From: Sphingopyxis sp. YF1
GTDB lineage: Bacteria > Pseudomonadota > Alphaproteobacteria > Sphingomonadales > Sphingomonadaceae
Assembly: GCF_022701295.1 (NCBI RefSeq)
Contig: NZ_CP033204.1
Location: 2,108,001-2,172,000 of the forward strand
Direction of reading: 5' to 3'
DNA length: 64,000 nucleotides
Under the pieces are notes generated by a model. It had not been told where the DNA came from and searched no databases. It saw nothing but the letters and a program-made list of their open reading frames with translations. Shown here piece after piece: positions 16,281 to 25,872 of the stretch (position 1 is the stretch's first letter; every line of letters starts with the position of its first letter). Position numbers and translations under genes: made by a program.

Positions 16281-17969
16281 TCAGGGCAGCGGAACGCCCT
16301 CTTCGGGAAGCCCCATCCGCCGCTTTTCGGCCTTCACCATCTCGGCGACATCGGCGAGCAGCTTTTTCGCGTCATAGACGATGCCGTCCTTGATCGTGTA
16401 GCTGACCCCGCCGACGCGCTCGAGCTTCTGCGTCTGCTCGTTGAGGCGCAGCGCCCCGGTGCCATAGAGCGTCTTGAAGTTCTGGAGCGGATTTTCCTTC
16501 ACCAGCACCATGTCGGCAAGCTTGCCGACGCGCACCGTGCCGATCGGGGGCGCGACATTGCCCTTCGGTTCGTAGAGCGTCAGCGCGCCGTTCAGCGTCG
16601 CCGCCTGCACGACCTGCGTCGGGTTGAAGCCGGCCTCCTGGAGCAGTTCGAGTTCCTCGACATAGCCGAAGCCATAGGTTTTGAAGATGAAACCCGAGTC
16701 CGATCCGGTGGTGACGCGACCACCGATATTCTTGTAGTCGTTCACCAGATGCATGAATTTCTTGTAGAAATTCCGCCAGCGCACTTCCTTCTCGGTCGTC
16801 CAGTCAAAGAAATAGGACCCGTGGTTCTCGCGCGATGACTGGAAGAAGTTCCAGAGCTGCGGCATCGTATATTTGCCGTGCCAGTCGGCATTGCGCGCGT
16901 GCATCAGGTCGCGCGACGCGGCGTAGATCGTCATCGTCGGGTCGAAGGTGACGCCATTCTTCTTCTGCGTCTCGAGATAGTCCTTCCACTCGTCGGTGCC
17001 GGGTTCGAAGCTCTCGCGATACAGGTTGGCGACATTGCTGAAGCGATCCTGCTCGTCCATGTAATTGTAGCTCGGATCCCAGTTCTGGACCGGGCCTTCC
17101 TTCAGCAGCGATTCCATATGGCCATAGAAGTGGGTGACGGTGCCGAGCCCGGTTTCGCCTGCATGCCGGGCGTCCATCCGCGCGACGCCGACCTGCGACA
17201 GGTGCGCAACGGTCCCGATATGCTGCTTTTTCGCTTCGTCATAAATCGCCTCGAGCACTTCGGGCGGCTGGTTCGGATCGGCCGCCACCTTGATCCCGTC
17301 GATCCCCGCCTTCGCGGCCCAGCGCACCCATTCGCGCGCCTTTTCGGGCGTGTTGGTCAGCCCGCCGGTCCAGCCGCGGCCCGATCCCGGGCGATGGTAG
17401 GAAAAGATGCGCGGCGCGGCGATCTCGTTGCGCGCCGACCGCGCGCGCTCGTTCAGCGAGATTTCGAAGGGCGCCAGATCGACGCCGCGGACCGTGGTGA
17501 CGCCATGCGCCAGCCACAGCTTGTACGAATAGCTGAGGTCGGGCGCCTTGTCGTCGCTCGACCCGTGGACGTGCATGTCGATGAAACCGGGCAGCATGAA
17601 CATGCCGGTCGCGTCGAGTTCATAGTCAGCGTCGCGCGGCGCGCGGCCCGACACCAGCGGCAACCCGGGCGTACCCGCTGCCTCGATCGAGGTGATGATG
17701 TTGTTTTCGACGACGACGTCGACCGGGCCGCGCGGCGGGGCGCCGCTGCCGTCGATCAGCGTCACGCCGCGGATCACCATCTTGCGGAACGGGCCGGCGC
17801 CTTCGCCTGCCTGCCGGGCAGGCGCCGCGATGGCACCGGCGCGCGGCTTGACCGCTTCGGCGGCGGGCGCGGCATTTTGCGCCTGCGCCGATGCCACCGG
17901 AATGGAACACAAGAGTCCGGCCGTCCCGGCCATCAGCGTCCGCCATGCGGCCACGCGCAATTTCACCAT
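16281..17969 (-). CDS. secreted metal-dependent amidohydrolase (second of two tandem paralogues)
   Basis: 562 aa with a signal peptide ending ASAQA. Same architecture as its neighbour: HVH in IDMHVHGSS, Lys in DGIKVA, His in TVAHLSQ, His in VTHFYGHMES, Asp in GSDSGF, and the final PIGTVRVGKLADMVLVKENP. Whole blocks are identical or nearly so in both genes (for example SREN/TRDNHGSYFFDWTTE), but the region after the catalytic Lys differs most (AADPNQPPEV against NRENETPDV), which could change the substrate. Gap to the next gene is 89 bases; same transcript is likely. Confidence 0.88.
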   Translation of the reverse strand: MVKLRVAAWRTLMAGTAGLLCSIPVASAQAQNAAPAAEAVKPRAGAIAAPARQAGEGAGPFRKMVIRGVTLIDGSGAPPRGPVDVVVENNIITSIEAAGTPGLPLVSGRAPRDADYELDATGMFMLPGFIDMHVHGSSDDKAPDLSYSYKLWLAHGVTTVRGVDLAPFEISLNERARSARNEIAAPRIFSYHRPGSGRGWTGGLTNTPEKAREWVRWAAKAGIDGIKVAADPNQPPEVLEAIYDEAKKQHIGTVAHLSQVGVARMDARHAGETGLGTVTHFYGHMESLLKEGPVQNWDPSYNYMDEQDRFSNVANLYRESFEPGTDEWKDYLETQKKNGVTFDPTMTIYAASRDLMHARNADWHGKYTMPQLWNFFQSSRENHGSYFFDWTTEKEVRWRNFYKKFMHLVNDYKNIGGRVTTGSDSGFIFKTYGFGYVEELELLQEAGFNPTQVVQAATLNGALTLYEPKGNVAPPIGTVRVGKLADMVLVKENPLQNFKTLYGTGALRLNEQTQKLERVGGVSYTIKDGIVYDAKKLLADVAEMVKAEKRRMGLPEEGVPLP

Positions 17970-18060
17970 CTCAAGCTCTCCCCTGAAAACCCATCAAGAT
18001 CCGAATATGTCGCCAAAGATGGCGGGCGCGGCGGAATGCTCCGGCCGCGCCCGCCTCTCA

Positions 18061-20391
18061 TCAGCGGAACCGCTTCGTGAAGGCGACGCCGATCGTGCGC
18101 GGCGGCGCGCCGTGCGTGACCGTCAGACCGCCCGTGTTGGCGCTGCTCGACTTGGTCGTGATCGCGAGCGCGTCGAACAGATTGTTCACATACAGGTTCG
18201 CGCTCCAGTTGCCGTCGGGCGCCTGGATGCCGATCCGCGCGTTGATCAGCCCGTAGTCGTCGACCTTGCGGCGGTAGACGTCGGTCTTCGCAAGCGTCGA
18301 ATAGGACGAACCCACATAGCTGCCGTCGAGCCGCACCGATCCTTCGAGGGTGTCGCTCAGCGTCCAGACATATTCGGCCGACGCGCTGACGTTCCACTTG
18401 GGCACGAACGGCAGCCTGTCGCCCTTGCGGCCGGCGGCCACGACGATGGAGCTGACCTGATCCTCCGACAGTTTCGCGTCGGTGTAGCCGACGTTGGCGA
18501 TCAGCGAGAGTCCCTGGACCGGCGTCGCGTTGAGTTCGAGTTCGACGCCCTTGATCCGCGCCGCGCCGACGTTCGAAATCAGGCCGAACACCGATCCCGT
18601 GCCCGCGGTACGCGCCGACACCTGCATGTTCGTCCAGTCGATCTGGTACCCCGTCAGGTTGAGGTAGACGCCCTGGATCGGCTGGCTCTTGACCCCCAGT
18701 TCATAGTTCCAGAGGCTGTCGGCGCTGTAGCCGGTCAGCGCGACCGGCAGGCCGATCGCCTGATTGACGCCGCCCGGGCGGAAGCCTTCGGCCGCCTGCG
18801 CATAGATCATCAGGTTGCGGCTGAATTCGTACGACAGGTTGAACTTGTGGACGAAGCCGTTTTCGGTGGTGTTCGCCTCGGTATAGGCCGACGGCACCGA
18901 CGCGTAGTGGATCTGACCCTGATCGACGACGCCGCCGACCGTCTTGTCATATTCGTACCAGCGGCTGCCGACCGTCGCGGTCAGCTTGTCGAAGAATTTG
19001 TACGACAGTTCGGCGAACAGCGCCTTCTGCTTCAGATGGTCGTTGATCGTGCGGTCGTAATAGATGTTCGCGGCGACGAACGGATTGAGTTCGCCGGTCA
19101 GCGGGCTGGCGCTCAGCAGCGTCGAACGCACCTTCGACTTGCGATCCTCGAGGAAGCCGCCGACCGTCCAGTTGAACGGGCCGCTGCCGGTCGACGAAAG
19201 CCGGACCTCGTTCGACCAGTTCTTCACGCTCTGCGGCTGGTACAGGCTGGAAAACTGGATGGTCCGCGTCAGCGCGAGATAGGGCGCAAGCTGTGCGGGG
19301 GTGCACACGCCGCCGACCGGTTTCAGATAGGTCGCACAGCCCGTCGCGGTGTCGCGGCCGTTGAAATTGTCGCTGACGTCGCCGACGACGATGCGATCAC
19401 GATCGAAATAGGTCGAAACCGCGGTCAGCGCGACCGGACCGAAATCGTAGCGCAGCGTACCGCTGTAGATCCGGTTCTCGTCATAATTGCCCGATTCCGA
19501 ACGCGCGTTGGTCGTGTGGCGCTGACCCGTTTCGAAGAACCAGCGCGATGCGTCGGTCGAAACCTTGGTGTAATAGGCGCCGAGGTCGATCGTGAGCTCG
19601 TCGGTGGGGGTAAAGCGCAGCAGCGCGCGGCCGCTGTAGCTGTAGCCGTCGTTGATGTTCTTCGTGCCGTAGTAGCTGTTGTCGATGTAGCCCGCGAACT
19701 GCTGATAGCTGCCGACGACGCGCAGCGCGAGCTTGTCGGAGACGATCGGCAGGTTGATCATGCCGTCGACGGTGGCGCCCGGATTGCCGCCCTTCACCGC
19801 CGACAGATTGACGCTCGCCGCGCCTTCGAGCTGGTCGGCCTTCGGCTTTTCATAGATGATGCGCACCGTTCCGCCCATCGAACCCGAACCGTAGAGCGTT
19901 CCCTGCGGCCCGCGAAGCACTTCCGCGCGTTCGACGTCGAAGACGCGGAAGTCGGGCGTGCTGCCTGCCGCGTCGCTGGTCGTTCCCACCGATCCGGCGA
20001 CCGGCGATTCGTCATAATAGACGCCGACGGTCGGCTCACCGGCGCCGACGACGCCGCGCAGGATGACGCGCCGGTTGCCCGGACCATTGTCGACGATCCG
20101 CAGGCTCGGGGTGTTCTGGGTCAGTTCGGTAAAGCTGGTCGTGCCGGCGCGCTCGAGCGAATCGCCCGTCACCGCCGAAATGGCCAGCGGCGTATCCTGC
20201 AGGCGCGTCCCGCGCTTCAGCGCGGTAACGACGATTTCGCCGCCCGTCGAAGCCGCCACGTCCTGGCCCTGCCCGGCGTCCTCTTCCTGCGCCATCGCAG
20301 GCGAGACGCCGATCACGCACATGCCGGACAGCAGGAGCGCAGTGCGCGCCGCCCAAGCGCCACGGCGAACATTTCTTCCGTGATTTCGCAT
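18061..20391 (-). CDS. TonB-dependent outer-membrane receptor
   Basis: 776 aa. Signal peptide to about residue 35 (SPAMAQ), then the TonB box GGEIVVTALKR, the plug domain (PLAISAVTGDSLERAGTTSF ... VEVLRGPQGTLYGSGSMGG) and a 22-strand barrel ending in Phe-Arg-type residues (FTKRFR). The plug signature with RGPQGTLYG is standard for sphingomonad receptors. It lies 91 bases upstream of the two amidohydrolases and the permease in the same direction, which suggests that it imports their substrate across the outer membrane. Its promoter is in the low-GC gap upstream. Confidence 0.93.
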   Translation of the reverse strand: MRNHGRNVRRGAWAARTALLLSGMCVIGVSPAMAQEEDAGQGQDVAASTGGEIVVTALKRGTRLQDTPLAISAVTGDSLERAGTTSFTELTQNTPSLRIVDNGPGNRRVILRGVVGAGEPTVGVYYDESPVAGSVGTTSDAAGSTPDFRVFDVERAEVLRGPQGTLYGSGSMGGTVRIIYEKPKADQLEGAASVNLSAVKGGNPGATVDGMINLPIVSDKLALRVVGSYQQFAGYIDNSYYGTKNINDGYSYSGRALLRFTPTDELTIDLGAYYTKVSTDASRWFFETGQRHTTNARSESGNYDENRIYSGTLRYDFGPVALTAVSTYFDRDRIVVGDVSDNFNGRDTATGCATYLKPVGGVCTPAQLAPYLALTRTIQFSSLYQPQSVKNWSNEVRLSSTGSGPFNWTVGGFLEDRKSKVRSTLLSASPLTGELNPFVAANIYYDRTINDHLKQKALFAELSYKFFDKLTATVGSRWYEYDKTVGGVVDQGQIHYASVPSAYTEANTTENGFVHKFNLSYEFSRNLMIYAQAAEGFRPGGVNQAIGLPVALTGYSADSLWNYELGVKSQPIQGVYLNLTGYQIDWTNMQVSARTAGTGSVFGLISNVGAARIKGVELELNATPVQGLSLIANVGYTDAKLSEDQVSSIVVAAGRKGDRLPFVPKWNVSASAEYVWTLSDTLEGSVRLDGSYVGSSYSTLAKTDVYRRKVDDYGLINARIGIQAPDGNWSANLYVNNLFDALAITTKSSSANTGGLTVTHGAPPRTIGVAFTKRFR

Positions 20392-20946
20392 TCAGTCTTC
20401 CCCTTTTTTCAACCGTGGACCCATTTTTGAATTTTTCTGATGCTAACAGCTCACACCCCGAATGTACGTGGTATTTCCGCCTCAATGCCGGAATTTATTC
20501 GCCGATGTGTAAAAAAATCGTCATATCTTCGGATATGCGGGAGCGGCTGACAGGGCTGTCAACAAATCCCCCAAAAAGGCGGTTCGGCGGGAAGATTCGA
20601 ACGTCGCGACATATCGATATGAAAACTAATAATATAATCATCCAATCCCGGCCGAACGTCATTTTCCCATGCGAAACGGAGTCGGCGAAGCCTTTTGATC
20701 CCGAAGAAAAATCCGATAGGAAAATGCGGCTCATCGCGCGTTCCAAAGAAATAATCTTCGGACTCCGGGATGCACGCCGCGCTGCACCGCCCCTCCGCGC
20801 ATGATCGACGCCAGCCGAGGCGCGAACGCCCGGCGAATGCCGATTGCACGGGGGTTGAAAATCTGGCGTAGACGCACGTAGCGATCCCGGCGTCGTCCGG
20901 GCCGGCTTCCGGGCATCACACGAAAAGGTCGGGCCAGGCTTTTGAC
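20392..20946. other. low-GC divergent regulatory region
   Basis: About 555 bases, clearly richer in A and T than the rest of the window, between the TonB receptor (minus) and the LuxR-type regulator (plus). It must carry both promoters. Frames on either strand up to 129 codons exist but lack ribosome sites and look unlike the neighbours in codon use. GGGGAAG precedes the receptor ATG. Confidence 0.5.
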
Positions 20947-22092
20947 ATGAGGAACAGCGCGGGGGATGGAGCGGAGGGACGCCTCGCGTTGATCGATAGC
21001 GTCTATGCCTGCGCGGTCGATCCCGAGCGCTGGGCCGCGTTCCTCGACCAGATCACCCGGACATTCTCCGGCTTTTCGACGATCTATCGCTGGCCCAACC
21101 GCAATCCCGGCGACAACAGCCCGCTCTTCGACAATTTCGGCGAGTTCGGCGATCTCTACAGGGAACATTTTCACAGTCGCAACGTCTGGGTGACCGAGGT
21201 CGACCGCCCAACCTCGGCGCGCGCCATCGTCCCCTCGGAGGGGCTGGTGAGCAACGACCGGCTCGAACGCACCGAATTTTACGGCGACTGGATGCAGCCG
21301 CAGGGGCTGAAGCACGGCGTTTCCTGCCTGCTCCGCGACGGTCACGACTTCTCCTATAATCTGGGGATCATCCGCGGCCCCGAATTCGGCGCTTTCACCG
21401 GCGAGGAACAGCGGCTGCTGGCCGATATCCTGCCCCACATGAGCCGCGCGCTCGAACTCGGGCAGGTACTCGAGGCGTTCCAGCAACGCAGTTCGGGCAT
21501 GCTCCGCGCCTTCGACACGCTCGGCGTCGGCGCCCTGCTCGTCGATGCCGGTTGCCGGATCCATTTCGCCAACCCGCTCGCCGAGCGACTGCTCGCCACC
21601 GAAAGCGCGCTACGTGCGCCGGGCGGCCGGCTCGGCCTGACCCGGCCCGCGCTCGACGCCGGATTGCGCGCCGCCATCGACGCCGCGACCGGCAGCGGCC
21701 GCGAGGCCGGCGGGCGCACGGGCAAGATCCTGTCGGTTCCGCGCACCGGCGGGTCGCCGCTCTCGCTCAACATCGCGCCGCTCGACGAACGCGACCGGAT
21801 CATGTTCGGTACGGGGCCGCTCGCGCTTGTCGTCGTCAGCGACGGCAGCCGGTCCGTCGACCTCGACACCGGCGCGCTGCGATCGGCTTTCGACCTGACC
21901 CTCGCCGAAGCGCGGCTGGCCGCGGCGATCGCGTCGGGCACCACCCTGCCCTCCTATGCGTCGTCCACGGGGGTCAGCCTGTCGACGGTCCGCACCCACC
22001 TCGCCGCCATATTTTCCAAGACGAACACGAACCGACAGGCCGATCTCGTCCGCCTGCTGACCGGCAATCCCTGGCTGCAAAAGGCCGACTGA
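20947..22092 (+). CDS. LuxR family transcriptional regulator (first of a convergent pair)
   Basis: 381 aa. The last 60 residues hold a LuxR-type helix-turn-helix (FDLTLAEARLAAAIASGTTL ... STVRTHLAAIFSKTNTNRQ). The N-terminal 200 residues are an unassigned sensory region containing the block RTEFYGDWMQPQGL, and a PAS-like middle part (GVGALLVDAGCRIHFANPLA). No signal peptide or membrane segment. It ends 9 bases from the end of a paralogue on the other strand. Position next to the TonB receptor suggests a role in controlling that uptake locus; the signal is unknown. Confidence 0.85.
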   Translation: MRNSAGDGAEGRLALIDSVYACAVDPERWAAFLDQITRTFSGFSTIYRWPNRNPGDNSPLFDNFGEFGDLYREHFHSRNVWVTEVDRPTSARAIVPSEGLVSNDRLERTEFYGDWMQPQGLKHGVSCLLRDGHDFSYNLGIIRGPEFGAFTGEEQRLLADILPHMSRALELGQVLEAFQQRSSGMLRAFDTLGVGALLVDAGCRIHFANPLAERLLATESALRAPGGRLGLTRPALDAGLRAAIDAATGSGREAGGRTGKILSVPRTGGSPLSLNIAPLDERDRIMFGTGPLALVVVSDGSRSVDLDTGALRSAFDLTLAEARLAAAIASGTTLPSYASSTGVSLSTVRTHLAAIFSKTNTNRQADLVRLLTGNPWLQKAD

Positions 22093-22101
22093 GCCCCGCG
22101 A

Positions 22102-23241
22102 TCATCGCGCGAGCAACAGGACCGGGTCGTTCATCAACCGGCGGATCAGGTCGGCCTGCCGGTTTTCGCCAGACTTCAGGAAGATCGAGGTCAGGTGCGT
22201 CCGCGCAGTGGTCAGCGCGACGCCGCTGGCGCGCGCATGATCGGCGAGGCTGGTGCCGTTGCACAGCGCCACCGCGAGCCGCGCTTCGGCCGGCGTGAAA
22301 TCATAAAGATCGCGGAGCGCCTCGACAGGAAAGGCCGCGCGCCGGTCGGGCATGCCGACGATGACCAGCGCGAGCGGCCCGCCGTCGAACAGCGAACGAC
22401 GCGCTTCCGAATAGGGGCTGACCGCGACCGACAGGGGATTGGGGCTGTTCGCGCGCGGCACCGCGACCAGCGTCGCGGTCCGCCCCGCGGCGTATCGCCC
22501 CTGCCCGGCCGCGTCGGCGATCGCCCGGGTGAGCCGCTGGTCGCTGGCGCCGCCGGCACAGAGCCGGCCGCCGGTCGACGACAGCCCGTCGCCCGCCTCG
22601 AGCATCGTTTCCGCGACCCCGTTCGCAAAGCGGATCGTGCGCCGCGCGTCGACGAGCAGCACCCCCGCCCCCAGCCGCTCGAAAGCGTCGAGCGACGCGG
22701 CGTCGGCAGCATCGAAGACGTTGAGCCGGTTGGCGATGATGATCGCGCGGCGCAGATGCGGCAGCAGGGCATGGCTGAGCGCCTGCTCGTCGGCGCTGAA
22801 CGCGCCCGCGCTTTCGGGGCGCAGCAGCAACAGGTCCATCACCCCCATCGGGGCATCGACGCGCCACCGCATCGAAAGATCGAGCCCCTGCGGGCGCATC
22901 CAGTCGGCATGGAATTCGGTGCGCCGCAGGTCGGCCATCGAAATCAGCGCCTCCTGCACCACGATCGGCGGCGACGCCGCGACCCGGTCGCGTTCGGACA
23001 TCGGGTCCTTGCCGGCATAGTGCCGATAATATCGGTCCAGATAGTCGGGGTCGATCGTTGCTTCGGCCGACCGGACGTCGGTCAGATTGCTGCTGCGCGC
23101 GATCCGCATCGCGGCGACGCTGCCGAATGTCTGCGATACCAGGTCGAGATAGGGTCGCCAGCCGTCGCGATCGGTCGCGGCCTTGTAGACGGCGTCGATC
23201 AGCATCGTGAAACGGCCGTCGTGCGGCGAAGGGGAATTCAT
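22102..23241 (-). CDS. LuxR family transcriptional regulator (second of a convergent pair)
   Basis: 379 aa and organised exactly like its convergent neighbour: sensory N-terminus with RRTEFHADWMRPQGL, PAS-like middle (GAGVLLVDARRTIRFANGVA), and C-terminal helix-turn-helix (YDFTPAEARLAVALCNGTSL ... TTARTHLTSIFLKSGENRQ). The two share length, block order and the DNA-binding helix pattern, so they are paralogues despite divergence. Together they may read different signals or compete for similar sites. Confidence 0.85.
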   Translation of the reverse strand: MNSPSPHDGRFTMLIDAVYKAATDRDGWRPYLDLVSQTFGSVAAMRIARSSNLTDVRSAEATIDPDYLDRYYRHYAGKDPMSERDRVAASPPIVVQEALISMADLRRTEFHADWMRPQGLDLSMRWRVDAPMGVMDLLLLRPESAGAFSADEQALSHALLPHLRRAIIIANRLNVFDAADAASLDAFERLGAGVLLVDARRTIRFANGVAETMLEAGDGLSSTGGRLCAGGASDQRLTRAIADAAGQGRYAAGRTATLVAVPRANSPNPLSVAVSPYSEARRSLFDGGPLALVIVGMPDRRAAFPVEALRDLYDFTPAEARLAVALCNGTSLADHARASGVALTTARTHLTSIFLKSGENRQADLIRRLMNDPVLLLAR

Positions 23242-23583
23242 GGGCAGCCATCCTGATCAAGGTCAGGATCGCCCCTCCGCGCCATCGGCGGAATGCGGAC
23301 AAACGTACCGGAAGGACGATCCGTCCGTCCCCAGACACGCAAAAAAACTGCTTCGCCTCATTCATTCATACGAGGCGGAGCCCGCGATCCTTTGACTATT
23401 CGGCCCTCCACCGGGGTGCTCTCGCTTGCGCGGGCAACTCAGGAACCGGGATCGCACCCCGAAAAGAGCCTGATCGCCATGTGCGGAAGGTTCGCATGGT
23501 CCGTCCGCCATACCCCCGATGGCGGGCGGGCCATCACCCCATCATGTGTATCAAGGAGGCCGGCGTGCGCCGGTAGGACATCT
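23242..23583. other. intergenic leader with an imperfect hairpin
   Basis: About 340 bases between the divergent LuxR gene and the autotransporter fragment. At 23498-23532 GGTCCGTCCGCCA pairs imperfectly with TGGCGGGCGGGCC around a nine-base loop. It has no following T run, so it is not a simple terminator; it could be an mRNA leader structure. No gene supported. Confidence 0.4.
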
Positions 23584-24787
23584 ATGAATTGCAAACCCAA
23601 TCTTCTGGGCGCTTCGGCGCTCTACGGAACGCTTGCGCTCGTCGCACTGGGAACGGCGCAGCCGGCCCGCGCCGCCTGCACGACCCTGATCGACGACCAG
23701 CAGCGCAAGATCCTGACCTGTACCGGCGACAATGAGGGACCGGTCGCCGTACCCGTTGACATCGACCAGTTCCGGAACAGCGGCACCATCACCCCCGCGG
23801 CCGGAACTCCCGGATCGGGCGTGACCGGCGGCCCGGGCAGCGCCGGAATCGTCAACGACGGCACGATCCGTGGCGACCTCTCCTCGGCCATATCGGTTAA
23901 GAGCCTTCGGGCCGGCGCGCGAATCACGAACAATGGCACGCTGACCGTCGACAACAGCCAGTCGCGGGGCGCCAATAATTTCGGCATCCTGGTTGAACAA
24001 AGCGGCGCCGGGCTGACGACCATCATCGAGAACGCCGGGCGCATCGAGGCCGACGGCCCCTATGGCGGCGGCATCCTCGCCTATGGCAATGCCCGTATCC
24101 TGCACGCCGGCCCCAACGCGCTGATCGAAATAGGCGGTCTCGGCGGCACCGCGATCAGTGGCGAGCGCGCCGATGTCAGCATCCTTGCGCCCGTCCGCGC
24201 GGCGGAGGGCAATGGCGTGGTGCTGACCGACCGGTCGACGGTCGACAATTCGTCGGAAATCATCGCCGGCAGCAACGGCATCTATATGGGCCGCGGCGGC
24301 AGTGTCGTGAACCGCCCCAATGCGGTCATCCGTTCGACGGGCGGCACCGATGCAGCGCTCGACCTGAACGACGGCAATATCGAAATCGTCAACGAAGGGA
24401 TCATCGACGTTGCCGGTATTGCGGCCGATCGCGCGGTGATCGCGTTCAGCAACAATATCGGCGGCCCCGAAATGGTGCACAAGATCACCAACGCCGCGCT
24501 CGGAACCATCGGCCATGCCGGCATGACCGCCGGCGCGCAGGCGATCCGCGGCGACGACGGCATGCGCTTCGAGCTTCGCAACGCCGGGCGCATAAACGGC
24601 GACATCCTGCTCGCGGACGGGAACGACAGCATCGAAAACGGGTCCGGCGGCGTCATCGACGACGATATCGCGACCGGTACCGGCGACGACAGCATCCGTA
24701 ACGCGGGCACGATCAACGGCGATATCGACATGGGCGACGGGCGCGATGCCCTCTTCCTCGCCGAGGGATCGGTGCTGAACGGCGATG
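23584..24787 (+). pseudogene. autotransporter passenger domain, 5' part only
   Basis: About 400 codons starting MNCKPNLLGASALYGTLALV, with a signal peptide ending PARAA, followed by repeated short units of the kind N-x-G-x-I/L (NNGTLTVDNS, NAGRIEADG, NEGIIDVAG, NAGRINGDI, NAGTINGDI, GSVLNGDA). These make a beta-helix like that of type V autotransporter passengers. At 24785-24793 the sequence switches into a catalase gene in another frame, so the rest of the passenger and the outer-membrane barrel are missing. The frame stays open to 25392 but translates catalase DNA out of frame. AGGA lies upstream of the ATG. Reads as a deletion fusion, or an assembly error. Confidence 0.75.
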
Positions 24788-25783
24788 CGCGGCTATCTCG
24801 ACACACAGAAGTCGCGGCTCGGGACGACAAACTTCCACCAGATCCCGATCAACGCGCCCAAATGCCCGTTCCACAATTTCCAGCGCGACGGGCTGATGCA
24901 GACGCTGGTTCCCAAGGGCCGCGCCAATTACGAGCCGAACAGCCTTGCCGAAGCGGGCGAGGATGCAGGTCCGCGCGCCTGCCCCGACGCCGGCTTCACC
25001 ACTTTTCCGGCGAACAACGAACGGAACGACCCGGCCGAGAAGCTGCGCATCCGCGCCGACCTCTTCGCCGATCATTTCAGCCAGGCACGGCTCTTCTTTT
25101 GCTCGCAGACGGAGAACGAGCAGGCACATATCGCCTCGGCGCTGGTGTTCGAGCTCTCGAAGGTCACGCTCGACCATGTCCGCGCCCGCGTCGTCGGTCA
25201 GCTTCGCAATATCGACGAGGATCTCGCGAAGCGCGTCGCCAAGGGGCTCGCGACCGATCTTCCCGCGAGGATCAAGCCCGCCAAGGCCGCCATCGACATG
25301 GCGCCGTCAGATGCGCTGTCGATCCAGAAGGACGACCGTCCCGACATCAAGGGACGAAAAGTCGCGATCCTGTTCGCCGAAGGCTCCGATAAGGACACGA
25401 TCTACAAGCTCAGGACGCAGATCGAGAAAGCCGGCGGCAGCACCTTCCTCGTCGCCCCCAAAGTCGGCGGCATTCCTGTGTCCGGCGGAACGCTGAAGGC
25501 CGACGGGCAGCTCGCCGGCTCGCCCTCGGTGCTGTTCGACGCGGTGGCCTCGGTCCTGACCGAAGAGGCCGCGAACAAGCTCAGCCGTGAAGGCGCGGCG
25601 GTGCAATGGTTCATGGACGCCTTCGGCCATTGCAAGACGATCGCGCACGACCAAGCGAGCCGGGTGCTGCTCGACAAGGCCGGGGTGGAGTTCGACGAGG
25701 GCATCGTCGCTCTCGCCGATTTCATAAAGGTCGGCACGCGCCGCCGCTGGGACCGCGAGCCCAAGGTGCGCGACCTCGCGTAA
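24785..25783 (+). pseudogene. large-subunit catalase (KatE/HPII type), 3' part only
   Basis: About 330 codons matching the C-terminal half of clade 2 catalases. It begins at GYLDTQKSRLGTTNFHQI, normally preceded by RLFS, followed by PINAPKCPFHNFQRDG; the Tyr of this block is the proximal haem ligand in the family. The C-terminal amidotransferase-like domain is present (GRKVAILFAEGSDKDTIYKL ... GSPSVLFDAVASVL). The first 370-400 residues, with the distal catalytic His and Asn, are absent, so no active enzyme can result. The in-frame ATG 24785 is created by the junction and has no well-placed ribosome site. Confidence 0.85.
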
Positions 25784-25872
25784 TGGCCCGATCCGGGACG
25801 CGCTGAAGCCTTTTTGCCTGGCAACATCGGCATTCGGCGCGCGTTGAGCAAACAACAGGAAAGGGAGATAAT

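Noticed and set aside
17692..20430. Long plus-strand frame opposite the TonB receptor and amidohydrolase genes
   Set aside because: Antisense shadow; the minus-strand products have clear signal peptides and family motifs.
20589..20602. GATTCGAAC as a second copy of the tRNA 3' end (attR)
   Set aside because: Only nine bases match the T-arm sequence and flanking bases do not fit.
20495..20746. 83-codon minus-strand frame with a hydrophobic stretch
   Set aside because: No ribosome site and starts in an arbitrary position in AT-rich DNA.
20415..20804. 129-codon plus-strand frame in the low-GC region upstream of the TonB receptor
   Set aside because: No ribosome site, overlaps the receptor promoter, codon use unlike neighbours, no recognisable product.
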